The translations under genes were made by a program, and so were the position numbers. From Propionibacteriaceae bacterium (lineage in GTDB: Bacteria > Actinomycetota > Actinomycetes > Propionibacteriales > Propionibacteriaceae): a stretch of DNA of 20,305 nucleotides. Shown here one piece after another: positions 1-7,591 of the stretch (positions are counted from its first letter, which is position 1; every line of letters begins with the position of its first letter). A model generated the notes under the pieces. It ran no database searches. It was not told the DNA's origin and saw only the letters and a program-made list of their open reading frames with translations. The stretch lies in NCBI GenBank assembly GCA_021323255.1, contig JAJTCL010000009.1:1-20305 (forward strand), in the 5' to 3' direction.

Positions 1-1
1 G

Positions 2-610
2 ACCACGACCCGAACGGTCCGCAAGCGCCTGGATCTCACCCGTCCAGTGCCGCTCGATCTCGTCCGGGAGTGCTTGGAGGTTGCGCTGCAAGCGCCGTCG
101 GGCTCCAATCGACAGGGTTGGCATTGGATGGTGATCACCGATGAGAACCGCCGGCGAGTGATCGGCGACTACTATCGCCAGTCCGTCGCCTCATACCTCG
201 ACTCATCGGGCTCAGCGGTCGCGCTGTTCGCAGATGATCCGGAGCGCAGCGCAGTACAACGACGAGTGGGGGACAGTGTTGCCTACCTTGGCGAGCACAT
301 GGGTGAGGCGCCCGTGCTGGTCATTCCGGGTATCCATGCGCCACGGCTGCGGGCTGGCAACCAGGCCGGCCTGTGGGGGTCCCTGCTGCCCGCGGCATGG
401 AGCTACATGCTGGCGGCTCGCGCCCGCGGATTGGGTACGGCCTGGACAACACTCCACCTGAAGTACGAGAAGGAGATTTCCGAACTGCTGGAGATGCCGC
501 CTGACATCCGGCACGGCGCCCTCATTCCCACCGCCTATTACACCGGGGAGACGTTCCAGCCGGCACCACGCCAGCCGCTCGACGAGGTGCTGCACATCAA
601 CTCATGGTGA
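2..610 (+). CDS. Nitroreductase family protein (5' end outside window)
   Basis: FMN-dependent nitroreductase-fold oxidoreductase; such enzymes reduce nitro compounds, quinones or related substrates with NAD(P)H, and the substrate here is unknown. The frame is open from base 2. The residues before the GTG at 47 (RTVRKRLDLTRPVP) match the conserved N-terminal part of the family, where an Arg-rich segment contacts FMN, so the true start lies left of the window and the GTG at 47 is internal. The segment APSGSNRQGWHW is the usual FMN-binding APSxxNxQ region. The C-terminal half has the AARARGLGTAW motif typical of the second flavin-contact region. About 202 residues are visible, close to full family length. 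The gene ends directly against the 3' end of the convergent kinase gene, with no gap. Family assignment is firm; the substrate cannot be inferred. Confidence 0.85.
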   Translation, partial: TTTRTVRKRLDLTRPVPLDLVRECLEVALQAPSGSNRQGWHWMVITDENRRRVIGDYYRQSVASYLDSSGSAVALFADDPERSAVQRRVGDSVAYLGEHMGEAPVLVIPGIHAPRLRAGNQAGLWGSLLPAAWSYMLAARARGLGTAWTTLHLKYEKEISELLEMPPDIRHGALIPTAYYTGETFQPAPRQPLDEVLHINSW

Positions 611-1540
611 TCAAGAGCCGGTGAGGAACCGGTCGGTCTCCTCGGCGGTTGGTGAAGCTGCCGGACCGCGACGAGTGACGGACAAGGCCGCAACGATGTT
701 GGCACGCCGGGCCGCAGTCTCCGCGTCGTGCCCGGCCGCTAGGCCCGCAATGTATGCACCGAAATGGGCATCACCAGCGCCGGTCGTGTCAACGAGAGTC
801 ACAGGTACGCCGGGCACATGAACGATCTCTGATCCTCGTTGTGCCAGGAGGCATCCCGACATCCCCACACGGACCACGACATTCCCGCGCCGCAGCCGAG
901 CCAGCAGCTCGACCGCAGCTTCTGCGGCGTTGGCGCGACCTGTGGCCAACGAGGCTTCTCGTTCATTGCAGCTCCACCAGTCGACTCGGCGGCGTACGAC
1001 GTCCCTCACCTGCTCTGGAAGGCTATGGCCGAGCGGGCCTGGGTCGTAACACACCGTGGTTTCTGATGAGAGCCGACGGAGTCGGCCCAGAATGGCTTGT
1101 CGATTCGCCTCGTGCAGCAGCCCGTAGCCAGAGATCGCTAGAGCGTCGGTGGGTTGTATCTCGACATGATCAAGACGTTGACTGGTGACCCCAGCTTCGG
1201 CACCAACCGCGGTGACGAAGGTACGTTCCCCGCTCGCTTCCACCAATACGACATCGAAGCCGGTGTCTCGTTGATCGTCGGCAGCATCGGGAAGAAGCGT
1301 CGCAATGCCCTCGGCCTGCAGCGCCTGACGTGCTAGATCACCAAAAGGACCATGACCCAGCGCGCCGGCGTAAGCAACATCCAGCCCCTGCCTGGCCGCC
1401 GCCGCCATCTGGTTGAAGCCGCCACCGACCTCGAGCGCCGACTGCCAGGCCAGCACGTCGCCGCCGCGTTCCGGCAGCACCGGCACCTCGGCGACGATAT
1501 CGATGATCACGTTCCCAAGGTTGACCAACCGGGTAATCAT
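611..1540 (-). CDS. PfkB-family carbohydrate/nucleoside kinase
   Basis: Ribokinase-fold kinase of 309 residues that probably phosphorylates a sugar or nucleoside hydroxyl using ATP. The N-terminal glycine-rich segment GGGFNQMAAAARQG (39-52) is the first PfkB signature. DTTGAGDAHFGAYIAG (251-266) is the second; it holds the anion hole and the catalytic base Asp257. It is the last gene of a four-gene minus-strand operon, and its ATG overlaps the stop of the upstream ADP-ribosylglycohydrolase gene as ATGA at 1537-1540. The pairing with a glycohydrolase and a permease resembles the E. coli yegTUV arrangement (transporter, ADP-ribosylglycohydrolase homologue, PfkB kinase). By inference it phosphorylates the sugar released by its neighbour, or an intact nucleoside. 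Ribokinase, pseudouridine kinase and adenosine kinase activities all remain possible. Confidence 0.85.
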   Translation of the reverse strand: MITRLVNLGNVIIDIVAEVPVLPERGGDVLAWQSALEVGGGFNQMAAAARQGLDVAYAGALGHGPFGDLARQALQAEGIATLLPDAADDQRDTGFDVVLVEASGERTFVTAVGAEAGVTSQRLDHVEIQPTDALAISGYGLLHEANRQAILGRLRRLSSETTVCYDPGPLGHSLPEQVRDVVRRRVDWWSCNEREASLATGRANAAEAAVELLARLRRGNVVVRVGMSGCLLAQRGSEIVHVPGVPVTLVDTTGAGDAHFGAYIAGLAAGHDAETAARRANIVAALSVTRRGPAASPTAEETDRFLTGS

Positions 1541-2538
1541 GGACCGGTGCGCAGTGCCAACAGCTTCTCGGCGAGGATCTCAAGCTCCAACTCGTTGGTC
1601 TCGCGTACCGTCTGGACGGCGTGAAGGGGCCAAGCGTCCATGCCGTGGCAGGCGCCTGCGATCGCTCCGGTCATCGCAGCAATCGTGTCACTGTCGCCGC
1701 CGAGCGAAGCCGCCGTCAGGCACGCCTGCCAGGGATCGTAGGGATGCAGCGCGAGGACCGCGAACGCAGCCGGCACCGATTCCTGCGTCGCCAAGCTGGT
1801 CCCGATCAACTCGACGACGTCACGTATCGAGCGGTCATGATCAGTAGCATCGACCAGGCCAACCGCCCACGCGATTCGCCGGGCGACGGCCGCCCCGGCC
1901 ACCCATTGGCCTCGCTGCTGGCCGATTTCAGCAGCGCGAATCCCGAGCGTCGTCGCCACGCCGACGGACGCGCCAGCAATGCCGCCACTGACAGCGGCCG
2001 CCACCGCTGCCGCACCAGCAATAGCTATACCGGTGTGGTGCGTCACCTGGGCCGCCTCGACGACAAGATCAACGAGTGCATCAAGATCATGAGGGGAGAT
2101 GATCAATGCAACAGGAGCGATCCGCATTGCCGCCCCATTGGTCGCTCCGAAGCGTCCGACCTCGTCAAGCGGACCTCCTGCCACGAGCGCTGCCACTGCG
2201 GCGCTGCTGGAAGGACCCAGCAGATCCAGGGATCCTCGCTCCCGGGCCCGCTCCGCCCAGGTGAGCAGCCGACGGGCGAGATCTTCACTGTCGATATGGC
2301 CACCGCCGGCCAGCAGAGCGTCGGCCACTAGCAATGCTTGCTCCGTGTCGTCGGTGATCGAGCCGACCGGCAGCCCCGCTGCGATCACGTGGTCTGCGGG
2401 CGGCTGGCGAAACCCGTCGATGACACCGAAGCATGCAGCGACCTCTTCGTGCGACATCAACTGGGTCGGCATGCCGAGCGCATCGCCAATCGCCAAGCCA
2501 TACAGCGCGCCCTGGGCCCGGTCGAGGATCGTACTCAT
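1537..2538 (-). CDS. ADP-ribosylglycohydrolase (DraG/ARH) family protein
   Basis: Metal-dependent glycohydrolase-fold protein of 333 residues. Family members cleave N- or O-glycosidic bonds of ADP-ribose or ribosyl groups. Conserved features are GLAIGDALGMPTQ (14-26), ITDDTEQALL (61-70) with the metal ligands Asp63, Asp64 and Thr65, GATNGAAMRIAP (131-142), VTHHTG (165-170), and the C-terminal GGDSDT (280-285), which supplies the remaining aspartate ligands. The complete set argues for an active enzyme. The ATG overlaps the stop of the cysteine hydrolase as ATGA at 2535-2538, and its own stop overlaps the kinase start. In a catabolic operon with a permease and a kinase, cleavage of a small N-glycoside is more likely than removal of ADP-ribose from protein, but that is inference. 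Confidence 0.88.
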   Translation of the reverse strand: MSTILDRAQGALYGLAIGDALGMPTQLMSHEEVAACFGVIDGFRQPPADHVIAAGLPVGSITDDTEQALLVADALLAGGGHIDSEDLARRLLTWAERARERGSLDLLGPSSSAAVAALVAGGPLDEVGRFGATNGAAMRIAPVALIISPHDLDALVDLVVEAAQVTHHTGIAIAGAAAVAAAVSGGIAGASVGVATTLGIRAAEIGQQRGQWVAGAAVARRIAWAVGLVDATDHDRSIRDVVELIGTSLATQESVPAAFAVLALHPYDPWQACLTAASLGGDSDTIAAMTGAIAGACHGMDAWPLHAVQTVRETNELELEILAEKLLALRTGP

Positions 2539-3119
2539 CTGGCCACGGATGCCAGGATGTTATTCACCTCAGCGATGTCGATCATCGGGCTGTAGAGCGC
2601 CATAGCGTCGAGGGCGCGACGGTGGTCCGCGTCGGTGACTCCAACGCACGCATCGGCAGCCACTGTGACATGTACGCCGGCGTCGGCTGCCGCGAGTGCG
2701 GTGGAGAGTACGCAGCAATCGGTGGTGACGCCAGCTAGCACGATGGCATCAGGGTTGCCGAGCGCTCGACCCGCCTCGGCGTCCCACTTGCCGAACGTCG
2801 TCCTGTCGATGATCGTCGCCGGGATCGACCCGAATTCTTCGCTGAGTTCATACAGCGGCGCGTTCACGGGGTCAAGCGCAAAGGGCCACTTCTCGTAGTA
2901 GGTGGTCCACGCCCCGGTCGGCTGATCGGGCGGCAGGAACCGGGTGAGGCAGACCCGGGATTCGAAAGCGCCCAGCAGCCGCTGGATCCCAGCAGAAGCT
3001 GCTGCGTAGCCCGGCGTGACCCACTCACTGCTCGGTTCAGCGAAGATCCGCTGCATATCGATGATCATCAGCCACCGGCTGGTGGCGTTCACGAACGGTT
3101 CTGGCATGTTTTCGCTCAT
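2535..3119 (-). CDS. Isochorismatase-like cysteine hydrolase
   Basis: Cysteine hydrolase of the isochorismatase/nicotinamidase superfamily, 194 residues from the ATG at 3119. The frame stays open upstream to 3725, but that part is antisense to the permease membrane segments and is not coding. The catalytic triad is visible as Asp21 in LMIIDMQ, Lys111 in TTFGKWD and Cys136 in VTTDCCVLSTA. The family hydrolyses amides such as nicotinamide, N-carbamoylsarcosine, ureidoacrylate and maleamate, and some members cleave isochorismate. The ATG overlaps the permease stop as ATGA at 3116-3119, and the stop overlaps the next gene. In this operon it would fit hydrolysis of an amide or carbamoyl group on an imported or released base. 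The exact substrate is not readable from sequence. Confidence 0.9.
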   Translation of the reverse strand: MSENMPEPFVNATSRWLMIIDMQRIFAEPSSEWVTPGYAAASAGIQRLLGAFESRVCLTRFLPPDQPTGAWTTYYEKWPFALDPVNAPLYELSEEFGSIPATIIDRTTFGKWDAEAGRALGNPDAIVLAGVTTDCCVLSTALAAADAGVHVTVAADACVGVTDADHRRALDAMALYSPMIDIAEVNNILASVAR

Positions 3120-4627
3120 TCGGCAGTTGCCGCCTCCTGGTCTGCGTTGGAGAGTGGTTGATCCTCTTGCGCTCGTACGGTCCTGCGCCCCAACACGAGC
3201 GTCCCGACGAACCCGAGGAGCAGTGCCGCGAGCACCCCGAGGTTCGCGTACGCCCAGGAACCTTCCCGACCGCCCAGCCCCAACGGGCCGAGCAGATAAC
3301 CCTGCCAGGCCAGCCAGCCCGCAAAGGAGTTGGTGACCAGACCCCAACCGACTACGGCACCGACCAGCATCAACACCACAGATACCGGTCGGATGCTGCC
3401 GTAGCGGCCACGTGCATCCAGAAGCTCCGAGCTCGCGTACGGCCGACGGCGGAGCGCGAAGTCGCCGAGGAAGATGCCGCACCAGGCTGCGATCAAGACG
3501 CCCAAGGTGATCAAGAACCCCTGGAACGGACCGATGAAGGTGTCGGCGACGAACACGAGATAGATGGACCCCGCGATCATCAAGACGCCGTCGATGGCTG
3601 CAGCAACGAATCGAGGCACCGGCAGCCCTGCGCTCAACAGTGCCAGACCCGAGGAGTAGATGTCGAGGACAGCGCCGCCGACGAGGCCGAGTACCGCAAC
3701 CAGTGCGAAGGGCACCAGGAACCACGTCGGTAGCAACGTCGTCAGTGCACCGATCGGGTCGGTGGCGACGGCCGCACTGAGCTCTTGGGACGAACCCGCC
3801 AGCATCAGCCCGAAGATCAACAGCACCACTGGGCCGAGCGAGGCACCGAAGGTGGTCCAGCCGACAACTCCGGCGTTAGAGGCATGCCGAGGCAGGTAGC
3901 GGGAATAGTCGCCTGCGGCGTTGACCCACCCGAGCCCGAAACCGGTCAACATGAAGACGAAGGCACCAATCAGCTGTGGAATCGGTCCTGCCGGCAATTC
4001 GGCGAGCGTAGCGAAGTTGACGTCGGAGGCGACCAGGACCATGTAGACGGCAGTGAGTACCGCGGTGATCACGGTGATCGACATCTGCAGTTTCATGATG
4101 AACTCGAAACCGAGCACCCCACCGATCATGATGAGTGCGGCAACCAGGACCAACGCGGCGAGCTTGGTCAGGAAGCCGCCGTGCCACCCCAACCTGGTGA
4201 AGACGGTTGCCGTGGCCAGTACCGCAAGTGAGGCAAGAACCGTCTCCCAGCCGACCAGCAGTAGCCAAGAGATACCTGATGGCACCCGATTGCCGTTGAC
4301 ACCGAATGCGGCCCGACTCAAGGTCATCGTTGGCGCATGTCCGCGCTTGCCGGACAAAGAGACCAGGCCGCATAGCAAGAATGAGATGACGATGCCGACG
4401 ACTCCGACCACGACGGCTTGCGGGAACGAGATGCCGAAGCCAAGGAGGAAGGCGCCGTAACTGATCCCGAGCACCGAAATGTTTGCAGCAAACCACGGCC
4501 AGAACAGCTCCCGCGGCCTGCCGCGGTGCTCACTGACGTGAATCGAGTTGAGGCCGTTCTGCTCGACCTCCAGCGCTCGAGGAGCTGGAGCGGGAAGGTC
4601 GACGGGCGTTTCGTCGGCTCGGGCCAT
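3116..4627 (-). CDS. NCS1-family nucleobase/hydantoin permease
   Basis: Integral membrane transporter of the nucleobase-cation-symport-1 (purine-cytosine permease) family, 503 residues with about 12 hydrophobic segments. The early segment WFAANISVLGISYGAFLLG is characteristic. Other helices carry the conserved WINAAGDYSR-like stretch, here WVNAAGDYSRYLPR. I prefer the ATG at 4627: AAAGGTG lies 6-8 bases upstream, whereas an in-frame GTG at 4636 sits inside that ribosome-binding site. It is the first gene of the operon, so it likely imports the compound the three downstream enzymes process. Known NCS1 substrates include cytosine, purines, allantoin, uracil, hydantoins, thiamin precursors and nicotinamide riboside-like molecules. 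Specificity cannot be assigned. Confidence 0.9.
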   Translation of the reverse strand: MARADETPVDLPAPAPRALEVEQNGLNSIHVSEHRGRPRELFWPWFAANISVLGISYGAFLLGFGISFPQAVVVGVVGIVISFLLCGLVSLSGKRGHAPTMTLSRAAFGVNGNRVPSGISWLLLVGWETVLASLAVLATATVFTRLGWHGGFLTKLAALVLVAALIMIGGVLGFEFIMKLQMSITVITAVLTAVYMVLVASDVNFATLAELPAGPIPQLIGAFVFMLTGFGLGWVNAAGDYSRYLPRHASNAGVVGWTTFGASLGPVVLLIFGLMLAGSSQELSAAVATDPIGALTTLLPTWFLVPFALVAVLGLVGGAVLDIYSSGLALLSAGLPVPRFVAAAIDGVLMIAGSIYLVFVADTFIGPFQGFLITLGVLIAAWCGIFLGDFALRRRPYASSELLDARGRYGSIRPVSVVLMLVGAVVGWGLVTNSFAGWLAWQGYLLGPLGLGGREGSWAYANLGVLAALLLGFVGTLVLGRRTVRAQEDQPLSNADQEAATAE

Positions 4628-4706
4628 GGGCCGCACCTTTCAGGGAAACCTCTGGAACCGATCTTCTCGCATTGCAGGCCGCGAAACCTCAGCGAGCCAA
4701 TGGATG

Positions 4707-5876
4707 TCAGGGCGGGCCGAAAATGAGTTCGGGATAGTCGTCTGCGGCTTTGTCGAGCAGCGGCGCTGCCGCACCGTTGAGGTGCCTAGCAAAGAAAGCA
4801 AGCAGCACGTCGCAAGTGATCCGCCACATCCGCTCCGGCTGGATCTTGATCGCATCGATTGCGGGCTTGACGACGGACGCATCTGTCATGGGCAGGAACG
4901 GCACATCCATGAAGCTCACATGGCTCGCGCCACTGATTTGTACGGTGTAGCCGATCTGGGCGCGCTCTTGCAGGTTTCGCCAGCCGCCGATTGTGATTTC
5001 CTTCTCCGCCTCGTACCACGCGACGTCAGGCGCCGCGCCGGCCTTGACTGCATCCTCACCCGTCCGGGCGAACTCACCATGCTCGGCCAGCACCTGCAGC
5101 GCAGGCCGGTCGAGCCCCATGGTGTCCACGTCAGTCCACAGTGCGCCATCCAGGTTGGCCGCCGCCCGGCAACGCTGATCCGTCCGGCACCACTCCAGCG
5201 CGGCGTTGCCGCCGAAGGAATGCCCCAGCGCACCGAATCGGGTCAGATCCAGCCGACCGGCGAAACGTCCTGCGGGATCTGCGTTGAGATTCTCCAGTTC
5301 GTTGGCGACCGACGCTAGATCAGCTGCCTTGTATTCGCACACGGATGCGCGGTGACGGAAAACCTCCGCATGCGAGCCTGCTTGTGGACCCAATGCCCCA
5401 CCGAGGGCGGCCGGGTTCATCGGCACCACACGGCCATCGGCGAACGCCGTCACCGTCGCCTCGTAGGTATGGTTCACACCTACGACGATGAATCCCTGGC
5501 TAGCCAGCTCCTCAGCAATCGCGCTCAGCAGCAACGGTGTGAAACCGCTGGGCGAGAGCAGCAGCACCGGGTAGGCCGCGCTGTCGGCTGAGACGGCTGC
5601 GTCGGGGACTGCATGCGAGCGCAGACCCGCGACAGTGAGCCCGAGGAAGTCGGCGGTGGGTGCCCACGGCAAAGGAAGGTACGGCGCGAGTTCGGCGACC
5701 GGTGGCGGGCTAGCCGGGTACCAAACGAAGACCACCAGTTCGCGCCGAGCCTCGGGGTTGCCAGCGTAGATGTCGAACCGCGCGGAGTCGACCCAGTCGA
5801 ACGAGGCCCGGCCCACCGGGTGGGGTCCGGTGGGTGTCGGCAAAGGGTCGCTGCTTGCGTTCGCCGGGGTCGCCAT
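4707..5876 (-). CDS. Alpha/beta hydrolase, platelet-activating-factor acetylhydrolase-like
   Basis: Alpha/beta hydrolase of 389 residues, most similar in layout to PAF-acetylhydrolase isoform II or dienelactone-hydrolase-like carboxylesterases. The nucleophile elbow is GHSFGG with Ser220. Likely triad partners are Asp243 in NLDGALW and His318 in SGASHVSFMD. The segment LVVFVWYPA (48-56) is the typical first core strand. There is no signal peptide, so a cytoplasmic ester or acyl hydrolase is expected. The start at 5876 lacks a clear ribosome-binding site, so translation may be leaderless or weak. It lies 79 bases upstream of the permease gene on the same strand and could be co-transcribed, but it lacks the tight coupling of those four genes. 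It is divergent from the tandem USP gene. Confidence 0.8.
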   Translation of the reverse strand: MATPANASSDPLPTPTGPHPVGRASFDWVDSARFDIYAGNPEARRELVVFVWYPASPPPVAELAPYLPLPWAPTADFLGLTVAGLRSHAVPDAAVSADSAAYPVLLLSPSGFTPLLLSAIAEELASQGFIVVGVNHTYEATVTAFADGRVVPMNPAALGGALGPQAGSHAEVFRHRASVCEYKAADLASVANELENLNADPAGRFAGRLDLTRFGALGHSFGGNAALEWCRTDQRCRAAANLDGALWTDVDTMGLDRPALQVLAEHGEFARTGEDAVKAGAAPDVAWYEAEKEITIGGWRNLQERAQIGYTVQISGASHVSFMDVPFLPMTDASVVKPAIDAIKIQPERMWRITCDVLLAFFARHLNGAAAPLLDKAADDYPELIFGPP

Positions 5877-5986
5877 CGGTTAAGCCTATGGCCAACGGCG
5901 CTGCAGAATCTCCTAGGCTCAGTCGGGACATCGGTAGTAGCTTCAAGATCACTCGGCGGTCGACGGCTGGGAGGAGGTTAGTCAAA

Positions 5987-6973
5987 ATGATCAACGATCC
6001 GCAGCCGAGCGAGAGCGCTGCGCCGGGCGATACCGATGCCGAACGCTTGCAGCCCGACACCGGCAAACGCTCAGCCGATCGGATTGTCGTTGGCATAGGG
6101 GACAGCGGTGCTGATCACTACCGCACCGCGCTGGGCCTTGCCGCCCGGATGAGCCGTCAGCGCGCCGCCACGATCACTTTGATCCATGGATCTCTGCCGC
6201 GCCTGGCAGTTGCGGCGAGCCGCACCGACGCGCTGCAGCGACACTTGGCGCGCGGCCGGGAGGTGGTGGAGGAGGCGCGCTTGACGATCTCCCGAATGGT
6301 TGATCCCAGCATCGGAGTCCACGCTGAGGCCGTGCCAAAGACCGGTGTCGACGCGCTGCTGCAGCAGTCTCGCACCGCGGCGGCACTCATCCTGCAGCGC
6401 CGGAACCTGTCAACGCTGAGCCGCGCCTTCAATAGCGCGACCTCTCATACTGTTGCCGCGCAGGCCGGATGTCCGGTGATCGTGGTCAGACATGATCAAC
6501 GAGCCCGCGACTCGAGTCGCGGCATCGTGGTGGGGATCGGGCCGCATTCTGGGGTCCGGGCGCTGCAGGTTGGCGTGCTGGAGGCGGCCGTACGGAAATG
6601 CCCGCTCACCGCCGTCTACGTCTGGGATCTGCCATTTTCGCCCACGTACGGCGGCAGGGTCGATCCCGACGAGGAAGAGCTCGCCGACGCGACCCGGTGG
6701 GCCGATTCGTTCTTGGCCAGCGCCGTAGCCGACGTGGCGAAGCTTCACCCTGAGCTGGAACTCCACGCGCGCACCGTGAGAGGTGTCACCGAGGAAGGGC
6801 TGCTCCAGGAGTGCGAGCACGCTGAACTGCTGATCGTCGAGCGTCACCGTGACGCTCATCTGGCCTCGATCGGACTGGGCGCGCTGACACGTCACCTGTT
6901 TGACCACGCACCCTGCCCAGTCATGATCACCCCGCTAGCTGCTCAGCGAGACGGGATGCCCCTCGGCATCTGA
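5987..6973 (+). CDS. Tandem universal stress protein (two USP domains)
   Basis: A 328-residue protein with two universal stress protein domains, the first beginning at SADRIVVGIGDSGADH and the second at SRGIVVGIGPHSGVRAL. Each domain ends in the usual final strand (GCPVIVV and PCPVMITPL). Cytoplasmic; such proteins in actinobacteria are associated with hypoxia, stationary phase or other stress. The start is the ATG at 5987, preceded by GAGGAGG at 5971-5977; the frame is open further upstream but that part is not USP-like. The glycine-rich ATP-binding loop (GxxGx9GS/T) is not recognisable before the last strand of either domain, so ATP binding is doubtful. The last 39 bases overlap the 3' end of the convergent DUF1918 gene. 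Confidence 0.88.
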   Translation: MINDPQPSESAAPGDTDAERLQPDTGKRSADRIVVGIGDSGADHYRTALGLAARMSRQRAATITLIHGSLPRLAVAASRTDALQRHLARGREVVEEARLTISRMVDPSIGVHAEAVPKTGVDALLQQSRTAAALILQRRNLSTLSRAFNSATSHTVAAQAGCPVIVVRHDQRARDSSRGIVVGIGPHSGVRALQVGVLEAAVRKCPLTAVYVWDLPFSPTYGGRVDPDEEELADATRWADSFLASAVADVAKLHPELELHARTVRGVTEEGLLQECEHAELLIVERHRDAHLASIGLGALTRHLFDHAPCPVMITPLAAQRDGMPLGI

Positions 6974-7432
6974 GAGATCGCTGGAAGCCATCTCGAGCAG
7001 CCGATCGGCGAGATGTCTCAAGGCACGGGCCGCCGCCACCTCGTCGCCAACCGCGGGCAAATCCGGATCGGCCGGGCTGCGACGAGCCTCACCCCGAACG
7101 TCGAGCGGCGCCGGCACATCGCTGTGCAGCACGGCGTTCGCCGATGTTGCGGCCTGATCTTCGTAGAGGTAGATGTCGACCCGCCAGGTCTTGGTCGGCT
7201 CAGTACGCGGCGCCGCAGAACTCTGCTGCCCGCCGGGTGTGCTCTCCCGCTGGGCATGCTCAACATGGGCGTCTGGGCCAGGGAAGAACAGGCTTTCGTT
7301 GCCGCTGTCGGACCACCGCACCAGGTACGGGCCGCCGCCACCTTCTCCAACTTGCAGGATCTCGCCGTCTCGGATCGGCCGGTGCAACGTGCCTGAAGCC
7401 ACCACGATCCGATCGCCGACCTCCGCCTTCAT
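6935..7432 (-). CDS. DUF1918/DUF1876 two-domain protein
   Basis: A 165-residue actinobacterial protein with two domains of unknown function. Residues 1-60 (MKAEVGDRIVVASGTLHRP..., with GPYLVRWSDSG and FFPGPDA) are a DUF1918 domain, which has an SH3-like sequence character. Residues about 79-150 (TWRVDIYLYEDQ..., with AARALRHLADRLL) are a DUF1876 dsRBD-like domain. They are joined by a polar linker rich in Ser, Pro and Gly. The start is the ATG at 7432, with AGGAGG 5-6 bases upstream; a longer frame from 7474 lacks such a site. Both domains are commonly encoded near stress genes, and here the gene converges on a USP gene. No enzymatic role is known or proposed. Confidence 0.85.
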   Translation of the reverse strand: MKAEVGDRIVVASGTLHRPIRDGEILQVGEGGGGPYLVRWSDSGNESLFFPGPDAHVEHAQRESTPGGQQSSAAPRTEPTKTWRVDIYLYEDQAATSANAVLHSDVPAPLDVRGEARRSPADPDLPAVGDEVAAARALRHLADRLLEMASSDLSDAEGHPVSLSS

Positions 7433-7550
7433 CGTGTCCTCCTGATTGCGTCGGTGGATCGCCTTGTTGTTCAAGCATTACCCAAAGATCGGTTGCTGGA
7501 CAGATGTCTTCGGCACCCATTTGGGGCATGGCGGTAATCGGTGCGGCTTG

Positions 7551-7578
7551 CGCAGCGGTCGAGAGGTCGACCGCTGCG
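7551..7578 (-). terminator. Strong hairpin terminator after the MFS gene
   Basis: A perfect 12-base-pair stem, CGCAGCGGTCGA (7551-7562) with TCGACCGCTGCG (7567-7578), closes on a four-base loop, GAGG. It begins 13 bases past the MFS stop codon in the direction of minus-strand transcription. There is no U-tract, which is common for actinobacterial terminators. It separates the MFS gene from the DUF1918/DUF1876 gene. Confidence 0.75.
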
Positions 7579-7591
7579 GCGGAAGGACGCT

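Noticed and set aside
611..2600. Several plus-strand frames opposite the kinase and glycohydrolase genes
   Set aside because: Their products are Arg/Ser/Pro-rich and lack domains, as expected for antisense shadows in high-GC DNA.
3120..3725. Upstream extension of the cysteine hydrolase frame
   Set aside because: It is an overlapping frame on the same strand as the permease and is Arg-rich low-quality sequence. The ATG at 3119 forms an ATGA overlap like the other operon junctions.
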